Source of the DNA: Thermogutta sp039793925
GTDB lineage: Bacteria > Planctomycetota > Planctomycetia > Pirellulales > Thermoguttaceae
Assembly: GCF_039793925.1 (NCBI RefSeq)
Contig: NZ_JBAMME010000234.1
Location: 1-36,491 of the forward strand
Length of the DNA: 36,491 bases
Reading direction: 5' to 3'
Part shown: positions 1 through 9,398 of the stretch, one piece after another
Layout: every line of letters begins with the position of its first letter
Numbering within the stretch: position 1 is the stretch's first letter
Notes under the pieces: generated by a model
What the model saw: the letters and a program-made list of their open reading frames with translations, nothing else
Database searches by the model: none
What the model was told of the DNA's origin: nothing
Made by a program: the position numbers and the translations under genes

Positions 1-3000
1 CATCCACGATCCCCGAACCCTGGGTCGGATCACCGATAGTCACGTTGTCCTTGTCGGACCAACCGGTGTCATCGCTGTCTTGGAGATCGATCGTGGGAAT
101 CTGTGGCGGCCTGGTGTCGATAGTCAGCGAGTATGACGGTCCAACCGCGATGTTGCCTGATAGATCCTCGGCGGTCACAACCAAGGTGTACACACCGTCA
201 GTCAGGGGTTGGGAAACTACGCTGAACGTGCCAAGCCCGTTGCCCAAAATGCCATCGGAAAGATCAGAGCCGGCCGACACCTGGCCCACGAGCTCACCAT
301 TTGCAAAGAGGCGGACCAAGCTGTTGACTTCTGCCACACCGACAAAGGTGGGGCGGTTAACGTTGGTGATGAAATCCCCCAAGGTGCCGCTGTCGCTACT
401 GGCAGCGAGGTTTAAACTCAATGCACCGGCATCGGGAGGGTTGGGATCATAGGTGATCACCAACGGTTGCCCCAACTCTCTCGTGGCTGTTGCCTGGACG
501 GTTTGGGCATCGAAGACCCGCACGGCCGCGCTGACAAAGTTCATCCAACCATGGGCCGTCGGATAACCCGGGTACCCGCCCGGTAGCCCGGCCGCAAGTA
601 ATCCCGATGGGAGCGCAAAGGAGAACACGTTGTTGGACGTGCCGAATGGGTTGGCGAAACCGGCGCTCACACCGTTAACGAAGACTTCCACCGCCAGTCC
701 AGGAGTGCCAGCATTGGCCTGTGCTGCGGTAAGCACGGGGATGCCTTTGCCCGCAAGATCAGACAGCCACGCCTGAATGAGCACTACCGGGTTGTCGATG
801 TTGGTAACGTTATCTGTGTTACTCCGACCACTGTCATAGGCGGGATGCATGACGATGGCCGTGGGCGTGGGGGCCGCGAAGTTTTCGATTTCCAGTGTGT
901 AGGTGTTGGGATCGCCATCCGTGCTGAAGACGCGCACGTAATATCGCTCTTGCGAAACAACAGGAGCTGCTATCCTGACGCCGGTTGCTGTCGGCGTTCC
1001 CGTCGCAATAACGTTGCCGAACCGATCAAGAAGCTCGGCATTCAGAGCCCCGCCGAGTTGGTTGCCAATGATCGAATCGTCGGCGAAGAGCACGTTAATC
1101 AGCAAAGCGCCACTATCGCGCGCAGTGACCTGGAAATAGTCGTCATTAGTGGTGCCCAACTGCTCGCTGTGGATGGTGAGATCCTGAATCGTCAAGTGCG
1201 GAATGGAGCCCAAAATGGTGGCCTCAGCCAGGGAATCGTTGGGCTCTTTGAGATCGGGAAGCGTATAAAGGACGCCCTGAATACCGAGGCCTTCAATCCG
1301 GTCAAAAGTCACAGGGCCCGCACCGGTCACCTGGAGGGTGCCGTTGTCGCCTTCCGGACCCAGGATGAGGTGGAAGGGAGTCAACCCAGGCCAGACATAG
1401 AGGACATCACCATCCGACTGGATGGCTCCATCGGGCGTGCCGCCATCCACGACCACCTGAAGTGCAGAAGGATTCACATGGAATTCGTCATATCCGTCGC
1501 CACCTTGCAGATGGATGACCGAGAAGTTAGTGAATTGGACGGTATAAAGACCGGGGGCATTCACATTTTGATCGTCGACCACTATGAAAATGTCGTTCCC
1601 GGTCGTCCCGCTTAACGTGAGGGTATCGGTGTCCCCGGCCGATCCGTCGTTCCCGTTGATGATGAACCCGGTGTTACTGACAAAATTGATGACAGTGATG
1701 AGCGAACCATCAGCCGCGTTAGTCACCCGGAGCTGACCGGTTCCCGGCCCGGTCGGCACGATGCGGATATCCTCAGAAATCCCTGGCAGGGCGTTATACA
1801 CGATCGGATCGGGGGCAACACCGTTGTCGCCGACGGGGTTGCCTTCGTCAAACGAAATTTGGATCCCCCAGCCTTGCGGCGAATTATCCGCGTAGGGAGT
1901 CACGATCAGGGAATCAACATCGTTTGGACCGACACTTGGAGTCCCGAGCTCATCATCCCCAAAGATGTTGAGCTGGGTAACTCCCATGAGTTGGATGGGC
2001 GTGCTTCCATTGATGGATACAGTGAGCGACTGGTATCCTGTCCCCACGATCTCAAAGACGTCGTTTTGGTCAATTGCCGGGTCGTTGGCATCGCCATACA
2101 AATTGACAACCCCGATAGCCGAGGAGAGCGAGAGGTTCTCAATCGAGCTGAATGCGACGCCCTTGGAACCGGTGGTACCAATCCACACTTGGGTAGGCGT
2201 GCTCTTATCTGCCCAGATATTGATCGGGCCTGCGAAAAACAGATTCAGCCAATCCCCGTTGGGCGCCAAGGCGGGGATTGGATCGCCGCCATTGATGAGC
2301 ATGGCAAATTTGGTGGAGGGGTCAACGATGATGTCGTCCGCCACCCCCCACGGCTGAGGCACCGCTTCAAAACCAGAATTAACCACGAGACCAAACGCGT
2401 TAGGATCTGTTTGAATCAGTGATCCACCAACAATGGAGACGGGAAGCAGCGTGCCTGCCGAACTGTTGTAGATTGTAACGTTCGTGTCCGACGCAGAGAT
2501 CGTATCGTAAGCGTTTCCGACGCCGAATCCCGGCACGATCACGCCGGTCCCGAATCCGAAGGGATCAATGGTGGTGGCGGGATCCACGAGATCGTCCTCG
2601 CTGGGAGCATAGACGTAGAGTCGGTCTGCGCCGCCACCGGCCGTGTCCACAGTGAGATTTGCCGCACCAGAAATCACCAGGTCGGGACCGCTTCCGCCTC
2701 CAGCAACGCCGGGGAACTGATCGAAGAAATCACCTTCACTGGGACCATCCCACGGGTCGCCACCGAAAAAGTACCGGGCAGAATCCCAAGCGACAGGCGC
2801 CACGGTGATCATATCGTTTCCCGCGGTTCCTGTTACAGACACCGCATCGTCGGCCCACGCGTCACCGACATACCTGACCGTCTCCATGGTCCTCACATCA
2901 ATGGGAACTGCGAAGCCGGAAACGAGCAGTCCACCACCCGTCTGATAAGCGAAATCGATATTCCTGGCGAGTCCGCCGACATCGACGATTTCCAGGACGT

Positions 3001-4837
3001 CGCGGAGTGAGCTGTTACCGGCCGGGTCGTTTCCTTCAATACGCAAACCGGTGAGCGGTACGACCGCTGAACTACCGAGATCGGAGCTGACGTTGAGGAT
3101 GAATCGGTCTGTGCCGGTGTTGCCCAAGAAGACGTTGTTCCCGCCCAGATTGTCACCATTAATGATGAGTGTGGACGAGTCGTTACCCGGTCCCAGATTA
3201 ATCTCCGTGTAGCCTGCCGTGGTGGCGTTCACGTAAAGAGTGTCAGCCGACTTGGACGTATGAATGTATAGGTTCTCAAATGTCGAGCCGCCGGGCGTAT
3301 GCTCGTAACGAATGGGGGCGGCGGCATCGAAATTGAGTAAAGTTGTCGTTCGAGAAAGGACATTTCCCCCCGCCGCGTCATTAATTTGCGCAGTCGTGTA
3401 GCCCAGCAGCCCTCCGGAATCGTCCACATACAGCGAATCAACCCCTGTATCGCTCGCCGGACCCGGAATGATGGTCAACGGACCTTTGATCTGGCCTATT
3501 GTGTTGACTCCGGTTCCGAACGTTGCCCAGTTGAGGGCTGTCGGGGGACCGAAAGATCCCACGCGGAATACGTCCGAGCCGGGTCCGCCCGAAATGCGAT
3601 ACTGGAAGGGGGCAAACGTGGAAAGAATGGTGATAACATCGTCACCTGAAGTGGCCTCAAAGCGAATGTCTTCGATGGTGGCAAAATAAAGCTCGATGGT
3701 CCCGGGAGCCGCCCCAATAATCCGGTCGCCAAAGATTTGGACGTTATCGCCGGTGGGGTCGTTGACATCGGACAAATCGATGACCGACAGCCCCGCCTGC
3801 CCGTGCATCTGAATATTGCTTTGGATTGCGTCGAGATATTTCGTTGCCGCATTAGTGTACAGTTCCGAGCCATTTTGGCCAAACATTCGGTTGGCCTGTG
3901 ATCCGGGGCCGGTCGCTAGAATGTTGAAGGTTTCCCCTTTGGCGTCGTCCGACTCGATCGTTCCTCCCGTGAATTCGTTGCCATACAGGTCGAGCAATTG
4001 AAGTCCCGGGACAGCCACAGTGTAATTCAGATTGAAGACATCGCTGCCGTCCAGGCTGTTGACGGTTACTCGGGTTTTGTTAGCAAAACTGTACTCCTCG
4101 AATGTGCCACTATCGGAGCGAACGGTAATGGTTTGATCGGAGCCCACGACGGGACCGTCGATGATGGAAATGGTCTCTGTCGTATTGGTGGCGAAAATGT
4201 CGAGCTGTGCGGCGGGAACCGTGTCGATGACAGGAGACAGGTTCTGGAACGTGATGAACATTTCGTCGCCATTCCATGCTCCGGGATGCCCGGGATAACC
4301 TGCACCGGGACCCGCATTGTTGTCGGGGTCAATCGTGATACGGCCGTCATTTGCACCGCCGCCGAAAAGGGCCCCGGCGAAGTAGCTCATTCGCCCGATC
4401 GAGCTGCCAGGATCGCCCACTAGAACAAGCTGGTCCACATCCACCAGACTGGTGCCGAGGGCCTCTCCGTCGAAGAAAATCGACACGGCGAATGTTCCAC
4501 CCGAAAAATCAATGATCAGCTTGTCCGAGTCGGATGAGCCCTGCACGACAATGTCCGTCAGGCCTGCCAGGGGAACCGTCTGAGACAGGTTTCCGTCGAT
4601 ATACACCTCCAGATCGGTGCCATTGCGGAGCAGTCGAAACTCGTCCGGCACCGCGTTGTTGCTTCCGTTACCACCGAGATCATCCGCAGTGATGGTGACG
4701 ACGCTGAGGAGATGTCGTTGTTCCAGCGATTCCAGTACAAGCGGACGGCGTGCCGAACGCCCCGTGCTGCGAATTGAACGGGCGAGTTTCCGACGGCTGC
4801 GATATGTCCGGTTACGAAAGATGTTGCCAAGTCGCAT
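1..4837 (-). CDS. Giant secreted surface protein, LEPR-XLL-like N-terminus, PPC and Ig-like domains (3' end missing)
   Basis: The frame is open from ATG at 4837 to the window edge (1612 codons, no stop), so the C-terminus is outside. AGGAG lies 8 nt before the ATG. Residues 1-34 are very Arg-rich and lead into LESLEQRHLLS at 35-45, a variant of the LEPR-XLL motif near the N-terminus of giant planctomycete exported proteins. The long middle part is Gly/Asp/Asn/Thr-rich beta-type sequence with pieces such as GGPGSDVF and GGDGYDEF. About residues 1215-1315 resemble a bacterial pre-peptidase C-terminal (PPC) domain (DDYFQV at the start, YYVRVFS near the end). About residues 1470-1575 form a bacterial Ig-like repeat (SDSGTLGDFITNVNRPTF, ending YSLTIDTRPP), and a second repeat starts at the edge. 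It is probably a cell-surface or extracellular adhesin/matrix protein; no enzymatic motif is visible. Substrate and anchoring are unknown. Confidence 0.85.
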   Translation of the reverse strand, partial: MRLGNIFRNRTYRSRRKLARSIRSTGRSARRPLVLESLEQRHLLSVVTITADDLGGNGSNNAVPDEFRLLRNGTDLEVYIDGNLSQTVPLAGLTDIVVQGSSDSDKLIIDFSGGTFAVSIFFDGEALGTSLVDVDQLVLVGDPGSSIGRMSYFAGALFGGGANDGRITIDPDNNAGPGAGYPGHPGAWNGDEMFITFQNLSPVIDTVPAAQLDIFATNTTETISIIDGPVVGSDQTITVRSDSGTFEEYSFANKTRVTVNSLDGSDVFNLNYTVAVPGLQLLDLYGNEFTGGTIESDDAKGETFNILATGPGSQANRMFGQNGSELYTNAATKYLDAIQSNIQMHGQAGLSVIDLSDVNDPTGDNVQIFGDRIIGAAPGTIELYFATIEDIRFEATSGDDVITILSTFAPFQYRISGGPGSDVFRVGSFGPPTALNWATFGTGVNTIGQIKGPLTIIPGPASDTGVDSLYVDDSGGLLGYTTAQINDAAGGNVLSRTTTLLNFDAAAPIRYEHTPGGSTFENLYIHTSKSADTLYVNATTAGYTEINLGPGNDSSTLIINGDNLGGNNVFLGNTGTDRFILNVSSDLGSSAVVPLTGLRIEGNDPAGNSSLRDVLEIVDVGGLARNIDFAYQTGGGLLVSGFAVPIDVRTMETVRYVGDAWADDAVSVTGTAGNDMITVAPVAWDSARYFFGGDPWDGPSEGDFFDQFPGVAGGGSGPDLVISGAANLTVDTAGGGADRLYVYAPSEDDLVDPATTIDPFGFGTGVIVPGFGVGNAYDTISASDTNVTIYNSSAGTLLPVSIVGGSLIQTDPNAFGLVVNSGFEAVPQPWGVADDIIVDPSTKFAMLINGGDPIPALAPNGDWLNLFFAGPINIWADKSTPTQVWIGTTGSKGVAFSSIENLSLSSAIGVVNLYGDANDPAIDQNDVFEIVGTGYQSLTVSINGSTPIQLMGVTQLNIFGDDELGTPSVGPNDVDSLIVTPYADNSPQGWGIQISFDEGNPVGDNGVAPDPIVYNALPGISEDIRIVPTGPGTGQLRVTNAADGSLITVINFVSNTGFIINGNDGSAGDTDTLTLSGTTGNDIFIVVDDQNVNAPGLYTVQFTNFSVIHLQGGDGYDEFHVNPSALQVVVDGGTPDGAIQSDGDVLYVWPGLTPFHLILGPEGDNGTLQVTGAGPVTFDRIEGLGIQGVLYTLPDLKEPNDSLAEATILGSIPHLTIQDLTIHSEQLGTTNDDYFQVTARDSGALLINVLFADDSIIGNQLGGALNAELLDRFGNVIATGTPTATGVRIAAPVVSQERYYVRVFSTDGDPNTYTLEIENFAAPTPTAIVMHPAYDSGRSNTDNVTNIDNPVVLIQAWLSDLAGKGIPVLTAAQANAGTPGLAVEVFVNGVSAGFANPFGTSNNVFSFALPSGLLAAGLPGGYPGYPTAHGWMNFVSAAVRVFDAQTVQATATRELGQPLVITYDPNPPDAGALSLNLAASSDSGTLGDFITNVNRPTFVGVAEVNSLVRLFANGELVGQVSAGSDLSDGILGNGLGTFSVVSQPLTDGVYTLVVTAEDLSGNIAVGPSYSLTIDTRPPQIPTIDLQDSDDTGWSDKDNVTIGDPTQGSGIVD

Positions 4838-5026
4838 AGGTGTCACTCCTCTGTAGTACTCCGGTGCGGCCGACACAGAACTTCACCGCGGTGTTTCGGC
4901 ACACTTGGAATTGCGCGGTTCGTTCAATGGCGGAAAAGATTCAAACGACAGAACGCGCTTGCTCCCTGCTTGTGCTGGCCACGTGTCAAAACTGCCAAAT
5001 TTGCCCGATTGGCTAAGCTGGATAGA

Positions 5027-5055
5027 TTTATAGTCAGCATAAGAGCGTTTGTCAA
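5027..5055 (-). promoter_or_regulatory. Sigma70-like promoter for the giant surface protein
   Basis: On the minus strand a perfect -35 box TTGACA (5055-5050) is followed after exactly 17 nt by TATAAA (5032-5027). Transcription would start near 5020 and leave a leader of about 180 nt before the ATG at 4837. This is a consensus match only. Confidence 0.65.
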
Positions 5056-5324
5056 CGATTTTCCGGATTGTGCCGGTTGTAGTGGAAATGCCGGATGGGG
5101 TAACCCCACCACATGGGTTATTGACACGGGACGTCATGCGCATTCACGGCGAGTTTGCTGAATGTGCTTATGCGGTAAAAGCTGAACCTGTCAGGGGAGC
5201 TGATTCTGGTCGCCGGCGATTTGGCACTCGCGCGGGACGATGGGGTTTTTGCGGGCGGTGGAACGGCCCTAGGGTATTTTGAGCAGTGCTGATGGAAAAA
5301 TCCTGGAAATCGTGGGGCGGGTAC

Positions 5325-5353
5325 TTGACGGACAGGTGGCAGGGTCGTACTAT
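5325..5353 (+). promoter_or_regulatory. Sigma70-like promoter for the YTV protein gene
   Basis: TTGACG (5325-5330) and TACTAT (5348-5353) are separated by 17 nt. The start would be near 5360, leaving a leader of about 240 nt before the ATG at 5603. No riboswitch was recognised in that leader. Confidence 0.6.
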
Positions 5354-5602
5354 CAAGCTAGAAAAACCAAGAAGTCTTTAATGCCTGCACCAAGTTTGCG
5401 GGTTCTGCGAGTGGGGGATAGATAGCGGCCGGTCACTAGAGGGCCGCCTCTGGTTTCTCAATATCTTTGGGGTGTTCGGGAGGGGGGGCACTACCTGTTA
5501 AGTCCCGAAAGTGATGGCAACATATCACCGGTCCGCGCAGGGATTTGATCCCGACCGGTAACGGATGGTTCCCGATGTCTCAAGCAAATGGAGGAGGGAG
5601 TT

Positions 5603-6583
5603 ATGGTCAGGAAAGCAGTCGGAGGGTTGTTGGCGCTGGGATTACTCTTCGTGCCACTGGCGGTTTGGGCCCAGTCGGCCAGTGAGTCGGCCTGTCAGCC
5701 AGCATGTCAACCGGCATGCGCGCCGGAGGTCACCTGTGTCCAGAAGACGGTACTCACAAGGCAATGGGTGACCGAGATGCGGAAGGTCCGCAGTGTCGAG
5801 TACGTGCCACAATTACGCGAGTACACCACTTATCGAGTGAACTGGGTGAAGGAAACAAAGGTCGTCGAACAAACCTGCACGGAATGGAAGCTTGAGCCCC
5901 GGGTGAAGGAAATCAAGTGCGTCGGATATCGCCCGGTGTGGAAGGAGGAACCTTACGAATACACGGTTTACGTCCCCAAGATTGTTAAGGAGCCGGGGAC
6001 GCGAAAGGTTTGCAAGTGGGTGGAAGTGGAGGAAACCCGGAAGGTGTGCGTGGACGAAGGCCATTGGGAAGAGCGGCCTTGTGAGCCAGTGCACGGAATT
6101 TGCCGTCACTGCCATCGTCGGGTGATTGTGGATCCGCCCAGCGACGGTGCCTGCTGCCCGCCCAAGCCCGTCTGCGTGTGCAAGGTGTGGGTGCCGAATC
6201 CGGTAGTCAAAGAAATCAAAGTCAAGGTGTGCAAGCCGCAAATCGTGGAGGAACCCTGTGAAATCACCAAGTGTGTCTGGGAACCTCAAAAGCGGCAGGG
6301 CACCCGCAAGCGCTGTGAATGGGAACGCTACGAGTACACCAAAAAGGTGTGCTATTATGAGCAAGTTCCCCACACGGTGACGAAGCCGGTCTGTGTAACA
6401 ACCTGGAAGAAAGTCTGCGAGCCCGTCGTCCAGAAATGCACCGTCCTGGTGCCGCAGGTTGTGGAAAAGGAAGTCCCGGTGAAGGTATGCAAGCTGGTGC
6501 CGACCGTCGTGAACGTTCCGGTTCGGCCGCACCACCTTCACCATCGAATCGTCGCGCGCCGGGCGGTGTGCTGTGATCCCTGA
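5603..6583 (+). CDS. YTV-type Cys/Val-rich planctomycete cell-envelope protein
   Basis: The protein has 326 residues. The ATG at 5603 is chosen because GGAGGAGGGAG ends just before it and overlaps an upstream in-frame ATG at 5588. A signal peptide is clear (MVRKAVGG, hydrophobic core, cleavage near VWAQ). The mature part is built of degenerate repeats of Val, Lys, Glu, Tyr and paired or single Cys, with pieces such as YEYTVYVPK and YEYTKKVCYYEQ. This matches the YTV repeat proteins described from Rhodopirellula and attributed to the planctomycete cell wall. Dozens of Cys suggest a heavily disulfide-linked layer. The C-terminus is His/Arg-rich. It has its own promoter and a strong terminator, so it is a single-gene unit. 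A structural role in the envelope is inferred from the family. Confidence 0.85.
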   Translation: MVRKAVGGLLALGLLFVPLAVWAQSASESACQPACQPACAPEVTCVQKTVLTRQWVTEMRKVRSVEYVPQLREYTTYRVNWVKETKVVEQTCTEWKLEPRVKEIKCVGYRPVWKEEPYEYTVYVPKIVKEPGTRKVCKWVEVEETRKVCVDEGHWEERPCEPVHGICRHCHRRVIVDPPSDGACCPPKPVCVCKVWVPNPVVKEIKVKVCKPQIVEEPCEITKCVWEPQKRQGTRKRCEWERYEYTKKVCYYEQVPHTVTKPVCVTTWKKVCEPVVQKCTVLVPQVVEKEVPVKVCKLVPTVVNVPVRPHHLHHRIVARRAVCCDP

Positions 6584-6695
6584 CGCCACGTGGCCTGTGC
6601 CCGGCGCCGCAAATGATTGATGCTCGCAGACTTCGCGCGGGGCGGGGAGTGAGCTGAATCGGAAGGGTCTGGTAGAGTCTTGTTCGAGTAAACCG

Positions 6696-6730
6696 ACCGG
6701 CCTGAGGCTCTGACGCCCAGGCCGGTTTTT
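6696..6730 (+). terminator. Intrinsic terminator of the YTV gene
   Basis: A perfect 9-bp stem, ACCGGCCTG (6696-6704) with CAGGCCGGT (6718-6726), encloses a 13-nt loop and is followed by a run of T. It lies 113 nt after the YTV stop codon. Confidence 0.85.
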
Positions 6731-6853
6731 GTTTGCAGTTACTGCTCAGGTGAAACGCATGGGGTCAACAGGGGAAGCACTGCCGGACAAAAATTCGGGT
6801 GTGTGAGGGAATGCCGGTGATCGGGAACCGATGCCTGCTATAAAACCGTTCAC

Positions 6854-7351
6854 TCACAGGGTCTGCCGACGACTGACGGCTTCGGACATTCCGCGGCGCG
6901 AAGCGAGATAAAACTCCAGCCGCGCGAGCACTCCCTCCCGGTGGGGACCAAACGGCACGAAAACCGCGCGGAGGGCATCCACCGGAGTAGGTTCCCGAGT
7001 GTCGAAGAGAAAGACCCCCTGGTCCACGACGCGTACAGCCCGGATGGCCCGCCACGGAATCCGCTGCAGCCTGCCGAAGACGATCCGCTCGACTCCGTAG
7101 GGCCCCAAGCGATATGTGGCCTTAAGGAGAGCCCTCGCAAATGACGCCACCAGAAACAGGTCCGCAAAAACCGTCCAGAAAAGTCTCCCGGTGACTAGAA
7201 AAACTCCAGCCGATGCACACGCCAACATCAGCAAGAGGAGCACCGCCGTTGCGGGATGGTCACGCACCGGCCAATCATCCCATTCCAGAAGCGGCGGGTC
7301 TTCTTCCCAGGCTGGACCGTAATATCGGGTGATGGTACTCGCCGTGCTCAT
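6854..7351 (-). CDS. Small two-helix membrane protein with a PH-like domain
   Basis: This 165-residue protein has a cytoplasmic N-terminus (about residues 1-33) and two adjoining hydrophobic helices near 34-56 and 58-80. A C-terminal soluble part follows, with a bacterial-PH-like pattern: YGVERIVFGRLQRIPW, then beta strands around VVDQGVFLFD and an Arg-rich end. This resembles planctomycete membrane proteins of unknown function with a bPH fold; no catalytic motif is seen. The start is the ATG at 7351. A promoter whose -10 box ends at 7360 would put transcription start within a few bases of the ATG, so the message may be almost leaderless. The gene converges on the YTV terminator. Confidence 0.7.
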   Translation of the reverse strand: MSTASTITRYYGPAWEEDPPLLEWDDWPVRDHPATAVLLLLMLACASAGVFLVTGRLFWTVFADLFLVASFARALLKATYRLGPYGVERIVFGRLQRIPWRAIRAVRVVDQGVFLFDTREPTPVDALRAVFVPFGPHREGVLARLEFYLASRRGMSEAVSRRQTL

Positions 7352-7359
7352 AGCACTTC

Positions 7360-7389
7360 ATTGTAGTCAGACTGATCGAATTTTCACAA
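7360..7389 (-). promoter_or_regulatory. Sigma70-like promoter giving a near-leaderless mRNA
   Basis: On the minus strand TTGTGA (7389-7384) and TACAAT (7365-7360) are 18 nt apart. The predicted start falls around 7352-7354, right at the ATG of the PH-like protein. Confidence 0.5.
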
Positions 7390-7632
7390 AGCCCGATCAT
7401 CCTGAGACGCGAGCCTCCAAGCAGCCCGTTGGCTTTCGGATGACAATACCTCGGCCGTACCGCTGGCCATGATGCGGGTAAACCGGTCAGATTCCGGGAC
7501 GGGCAAAGTCAGACCTGCCCCGCTCGTTGACCGGGATGGGTGACCGAGAACCGACGCCCACTCCGGAGGGGCGTGACGCGCTGGGCGTGCCACGCTATAT
7601 AACCAGACTGCCCCGCCAGAAGGGGAGGGATT

Positions 7633-8358
7633 TCACCAATCGGGCAATTTCTTTGGCCGCGCCTTTTGGACGATGGCGCTCCACTCCACTTGCGGTTCGA
7701 ACCGACTTTCCCCGTATTTTACCTGGGCGAGAACGGGCGGAATGCACCGCGCCGCCAATTCGGCGAGATTGCTTTCGACGCTTACGTCCTCAGGATCGCG
7801 GGGACTCGGTTCGTTGAGCACAATTCCCGCGATGTCCAGTCCCTCGCGAAATGTGGTGGCCGCAATGAGCGTCAGGAGGGTGTGGTTAATTGTTCCCAAA
7901 ACATTCTTGCTCACCACCAACAGAGGATAACCAAATTCATAAGCCAGATCAGCCACATAATCCTCGTCGCTGATGGGCGACATCAGCCCGCCGGCGCCTT
8001 CAATGAGGACAACGTCCGCCCATTCCAGCCAGGGCCGGAGGCCCTCGCGAAGAAGCTCCGGATTGACAGCTTTGCCTTCGAGGCGTGCCGCAAGGTGGGG
8101 CGCCAGCGGGGCCTCGAAACGCTGAGGACACACTTCCTCCAGGGAAAGCGGCTTTCCCGCGGCTTCCCACAGCGTCACCGCATCCTCCGAGATGAGTTCC
8201 CCTTTTTCCCGAACACAACCGCTAGCCGCCGGCTTGTAGACACCCACCCGAAGTCCCGCCTGGACGAGTTCTCGGGCGATGAGGGCACCCACATAGGTTT
8301 TTCCCACTCCTGTGTCTGTCCCGGTGATGAAAAGTCCCAAGGGTTTTCTTCTGGACAT
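7633..8358 (-). CDS. bioD: ATP-dependent dethiobiotin synthetase BioD
   Basis: BioD closes the ureido ring of dethiobiotin from 7,8-diaminopelargonate, CO2 and ATP, the next-to-last step of biotin synthesis, in the cytoplasm. The 241 residues are of normal family length. The P-loop TGTDTGVGKT is at 12-21, the catalytic Lys is in YKPAASG (K42), and the second nucleotide/Mg motif IEGAGGLMSP is at about 119-127; the conserved NE dipeptide is in GIVLNEPSP. The start is the ATG at 8358, with AGGAAGA 6-7 nt upstream. It lies 113 nt downstream of the radical SAM gene on the same strand and may be cotranscribed. No other bio gene is in the window. Confidence 0.95.
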   Translation of the reverse strand: MSRRKPLGLFITGTDTGVGKTYVGALIARELVQAGLRVGVYKPAASGCVREKGELISEDAVTLWEAAGKPLSLEEVCPQRFEAPLAPHLAARLEGKAVNPELLREGLRPWLEWADVVLIEGAGGLMSPISDEDYVADLAYEFGYPLLVVSKNVLGTINHTLLTLIAATTFREGLDIAGIVLNEPSPRDPEDVSVESNLAELAARCIPPVLAQVKYGESRFEPQVEWSAIVQKARPKKLPDW

Positions 8359-8471
8359 TGAGATTCTTCCTGGCTAACCCTGCACGTGTTAGGAAAGGTT
8401 TTCCAACATCTTGACTGCAAGAAGGCGCGTCAAGCAGGTGCACCATTTGGCGACGAAAAAACGGCAATCGC

Positions 8472-9398
8472 TCACTCGCGGCACAATCGGTAGATGCCCA
8501 GTTGCCGTGCAATGGCGACCGCCTGCCGATATTCCTCTGGGGTACATCGGCGGGCAATTTCGGGAAAGTCCCAGGCCCGACCTTCCGGCCGATACTGCGC
8601 CATAACGTTCACAAAGGTATGCGGCGAAATCTCCTCGGCCAGGAATCGCATGGCTTTTTCGGTGCCAGCAAGCCCGTTGGGCATCACCAGGTGGCGCACG
8701 AGGAGTCCTCGCACCGCGAGGCCGCGGTCATCGAGGACGAGGTCCCCCACTTGTCGGTGCATCTCGCGAACAGCGGCCTGACAGACGTCCCAGTAGTCGG
8801 GTGCGTGCGCAAAGCGTTCCGCGACGGCGGAATCTGTAAACTTGATGTCCGGCATGTAAATATCGATCACGCCATCGAGGAGCCGCAACGTTTCCACGGA
8901 ATCATAACCGCCCGAATTGTAAACGAGGGGAATTCGCAGGCCCTCTTCCACGGCGAGAGGAAGGGCTTCCAGTATTTGCGCGACCACATGGCTGGGGGTA
9001 ACAAAATTGATATTGTGGCAACCCAGTTCCTGTAATCGGATCATCAGCCGTGCCAGCCGCGGGGCATCGCAAGGGGAGCCCGTGCGGTACCAACTGATGT
9101 CGTTGTTCTGGCAGAATACACAGCGGAGATTGCACCCGGAAAAGAAGATCGTCCCAGAGCCGTTCCAGCCGCGGAGACAGGGTTCCTCGCCGTGATGAGG
9201 GAAGGCGCTGGAGACCCAGGCATATCGGCCAATGCCGCAAAACGAGCCCCGCGGCTCATCGCGTGACCGGTCGGCCCCACATTTCCGGGGACACAGAGTG
9301 CATTCTTCCAGCCGAGCGATTGCCACGTCCGCACGATTCTTCAGCTCACCACTGTGGTGGAGTCTAACGTAACTGGGTTCTGTCTGATGGAGAACCAC
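8472..9398 (-). CDS. Radical SAM protein, PflA-like (COG1313 type)
   Basis: The protein has 308 residues with a GTG start at 9398, chosen because AAAGGAG lies 7 nt upstream; a longer TTG-started frame overlaps that site. An N-terminal Cys cluster (C33, C36, C40, C54) precedes the radical SAM signature SGCNLRCVFCQ with C89, C93 and C96 as ligands of the [4Fe-4S] cluster that cleaves S-adenosylmethionine. Downstream motifs include YNSGGYD and a conserved MPDIKF segment. It belongs to the group annotated as putative pyruvate formate-lyase activating proteins whose real substrates are mostly unknown. No glycyl radical enzyme gene is visible nearby, so activation of such an enzyme is not supported. 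The neighbour is bioD, but no role in biotin synthesis can be read from the sequence. Confidence 0.85.
   Translation of the reverse strand: MVLHQTEPSYVRLHHSGELKNRADVAIARLEECTLCPRKCGADRSRDEPRGSFCGIGRYAWVSSAFPHHGEEPCLRGWNGSGTIFFSGCNLRCVFCQNNDISWYRTGSPCDAPRLARLMIRLQELGCHNINFVTPSHVVAQILEALPLAVEEGLRIPLVYNSGGYDSVETLRLLDGVIDIYMPDIKFTDSAVAERFAHAPDYWDVCQAAVREMHRQVGDLVLDDRGLAVRGLLVRHLVMPNGLAGTEKAMRFLAEEISPHTFVNVMAQYRPEGRAWDFPEIARRCTPEEYRQAVAIARQLGIYRLCRE

Larger units (their letters stand above)
4838..5602. other. Divergent intergenic region between the giant surface protein and the YTV protein
   Basis: This 765-nt stretch has no credible gene. Its short open frames lack ribosome binding sites and overlap on both strands. 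It holds two divergent sigma70-like promoters, listed separately, giving untranslated leaders of roughly 180 nt (left) and 240 nt (right). A short inverted repeat, AGAGG-GCC-GCCTCT, lies near 5437-5452 inside the right-hand leader. No other structure was recognised. Confidence 0.6.

Noticed and set aside
845..2422. Plus-strand frames of 256 and 187 codons (845-1615 and 1859-2422).
   Set aside because: They are antisense to the giant surface protein, which reads without a stop through the whole region and has recognisable domains.
5813..6589. A 258-codon minus-strand frame opposite the YTV gene.
   Set aside because: The plus-strand gene has a signal peptide, ribosome binding site, promoter, terminator and family pattern; the opposite frame has none of these.
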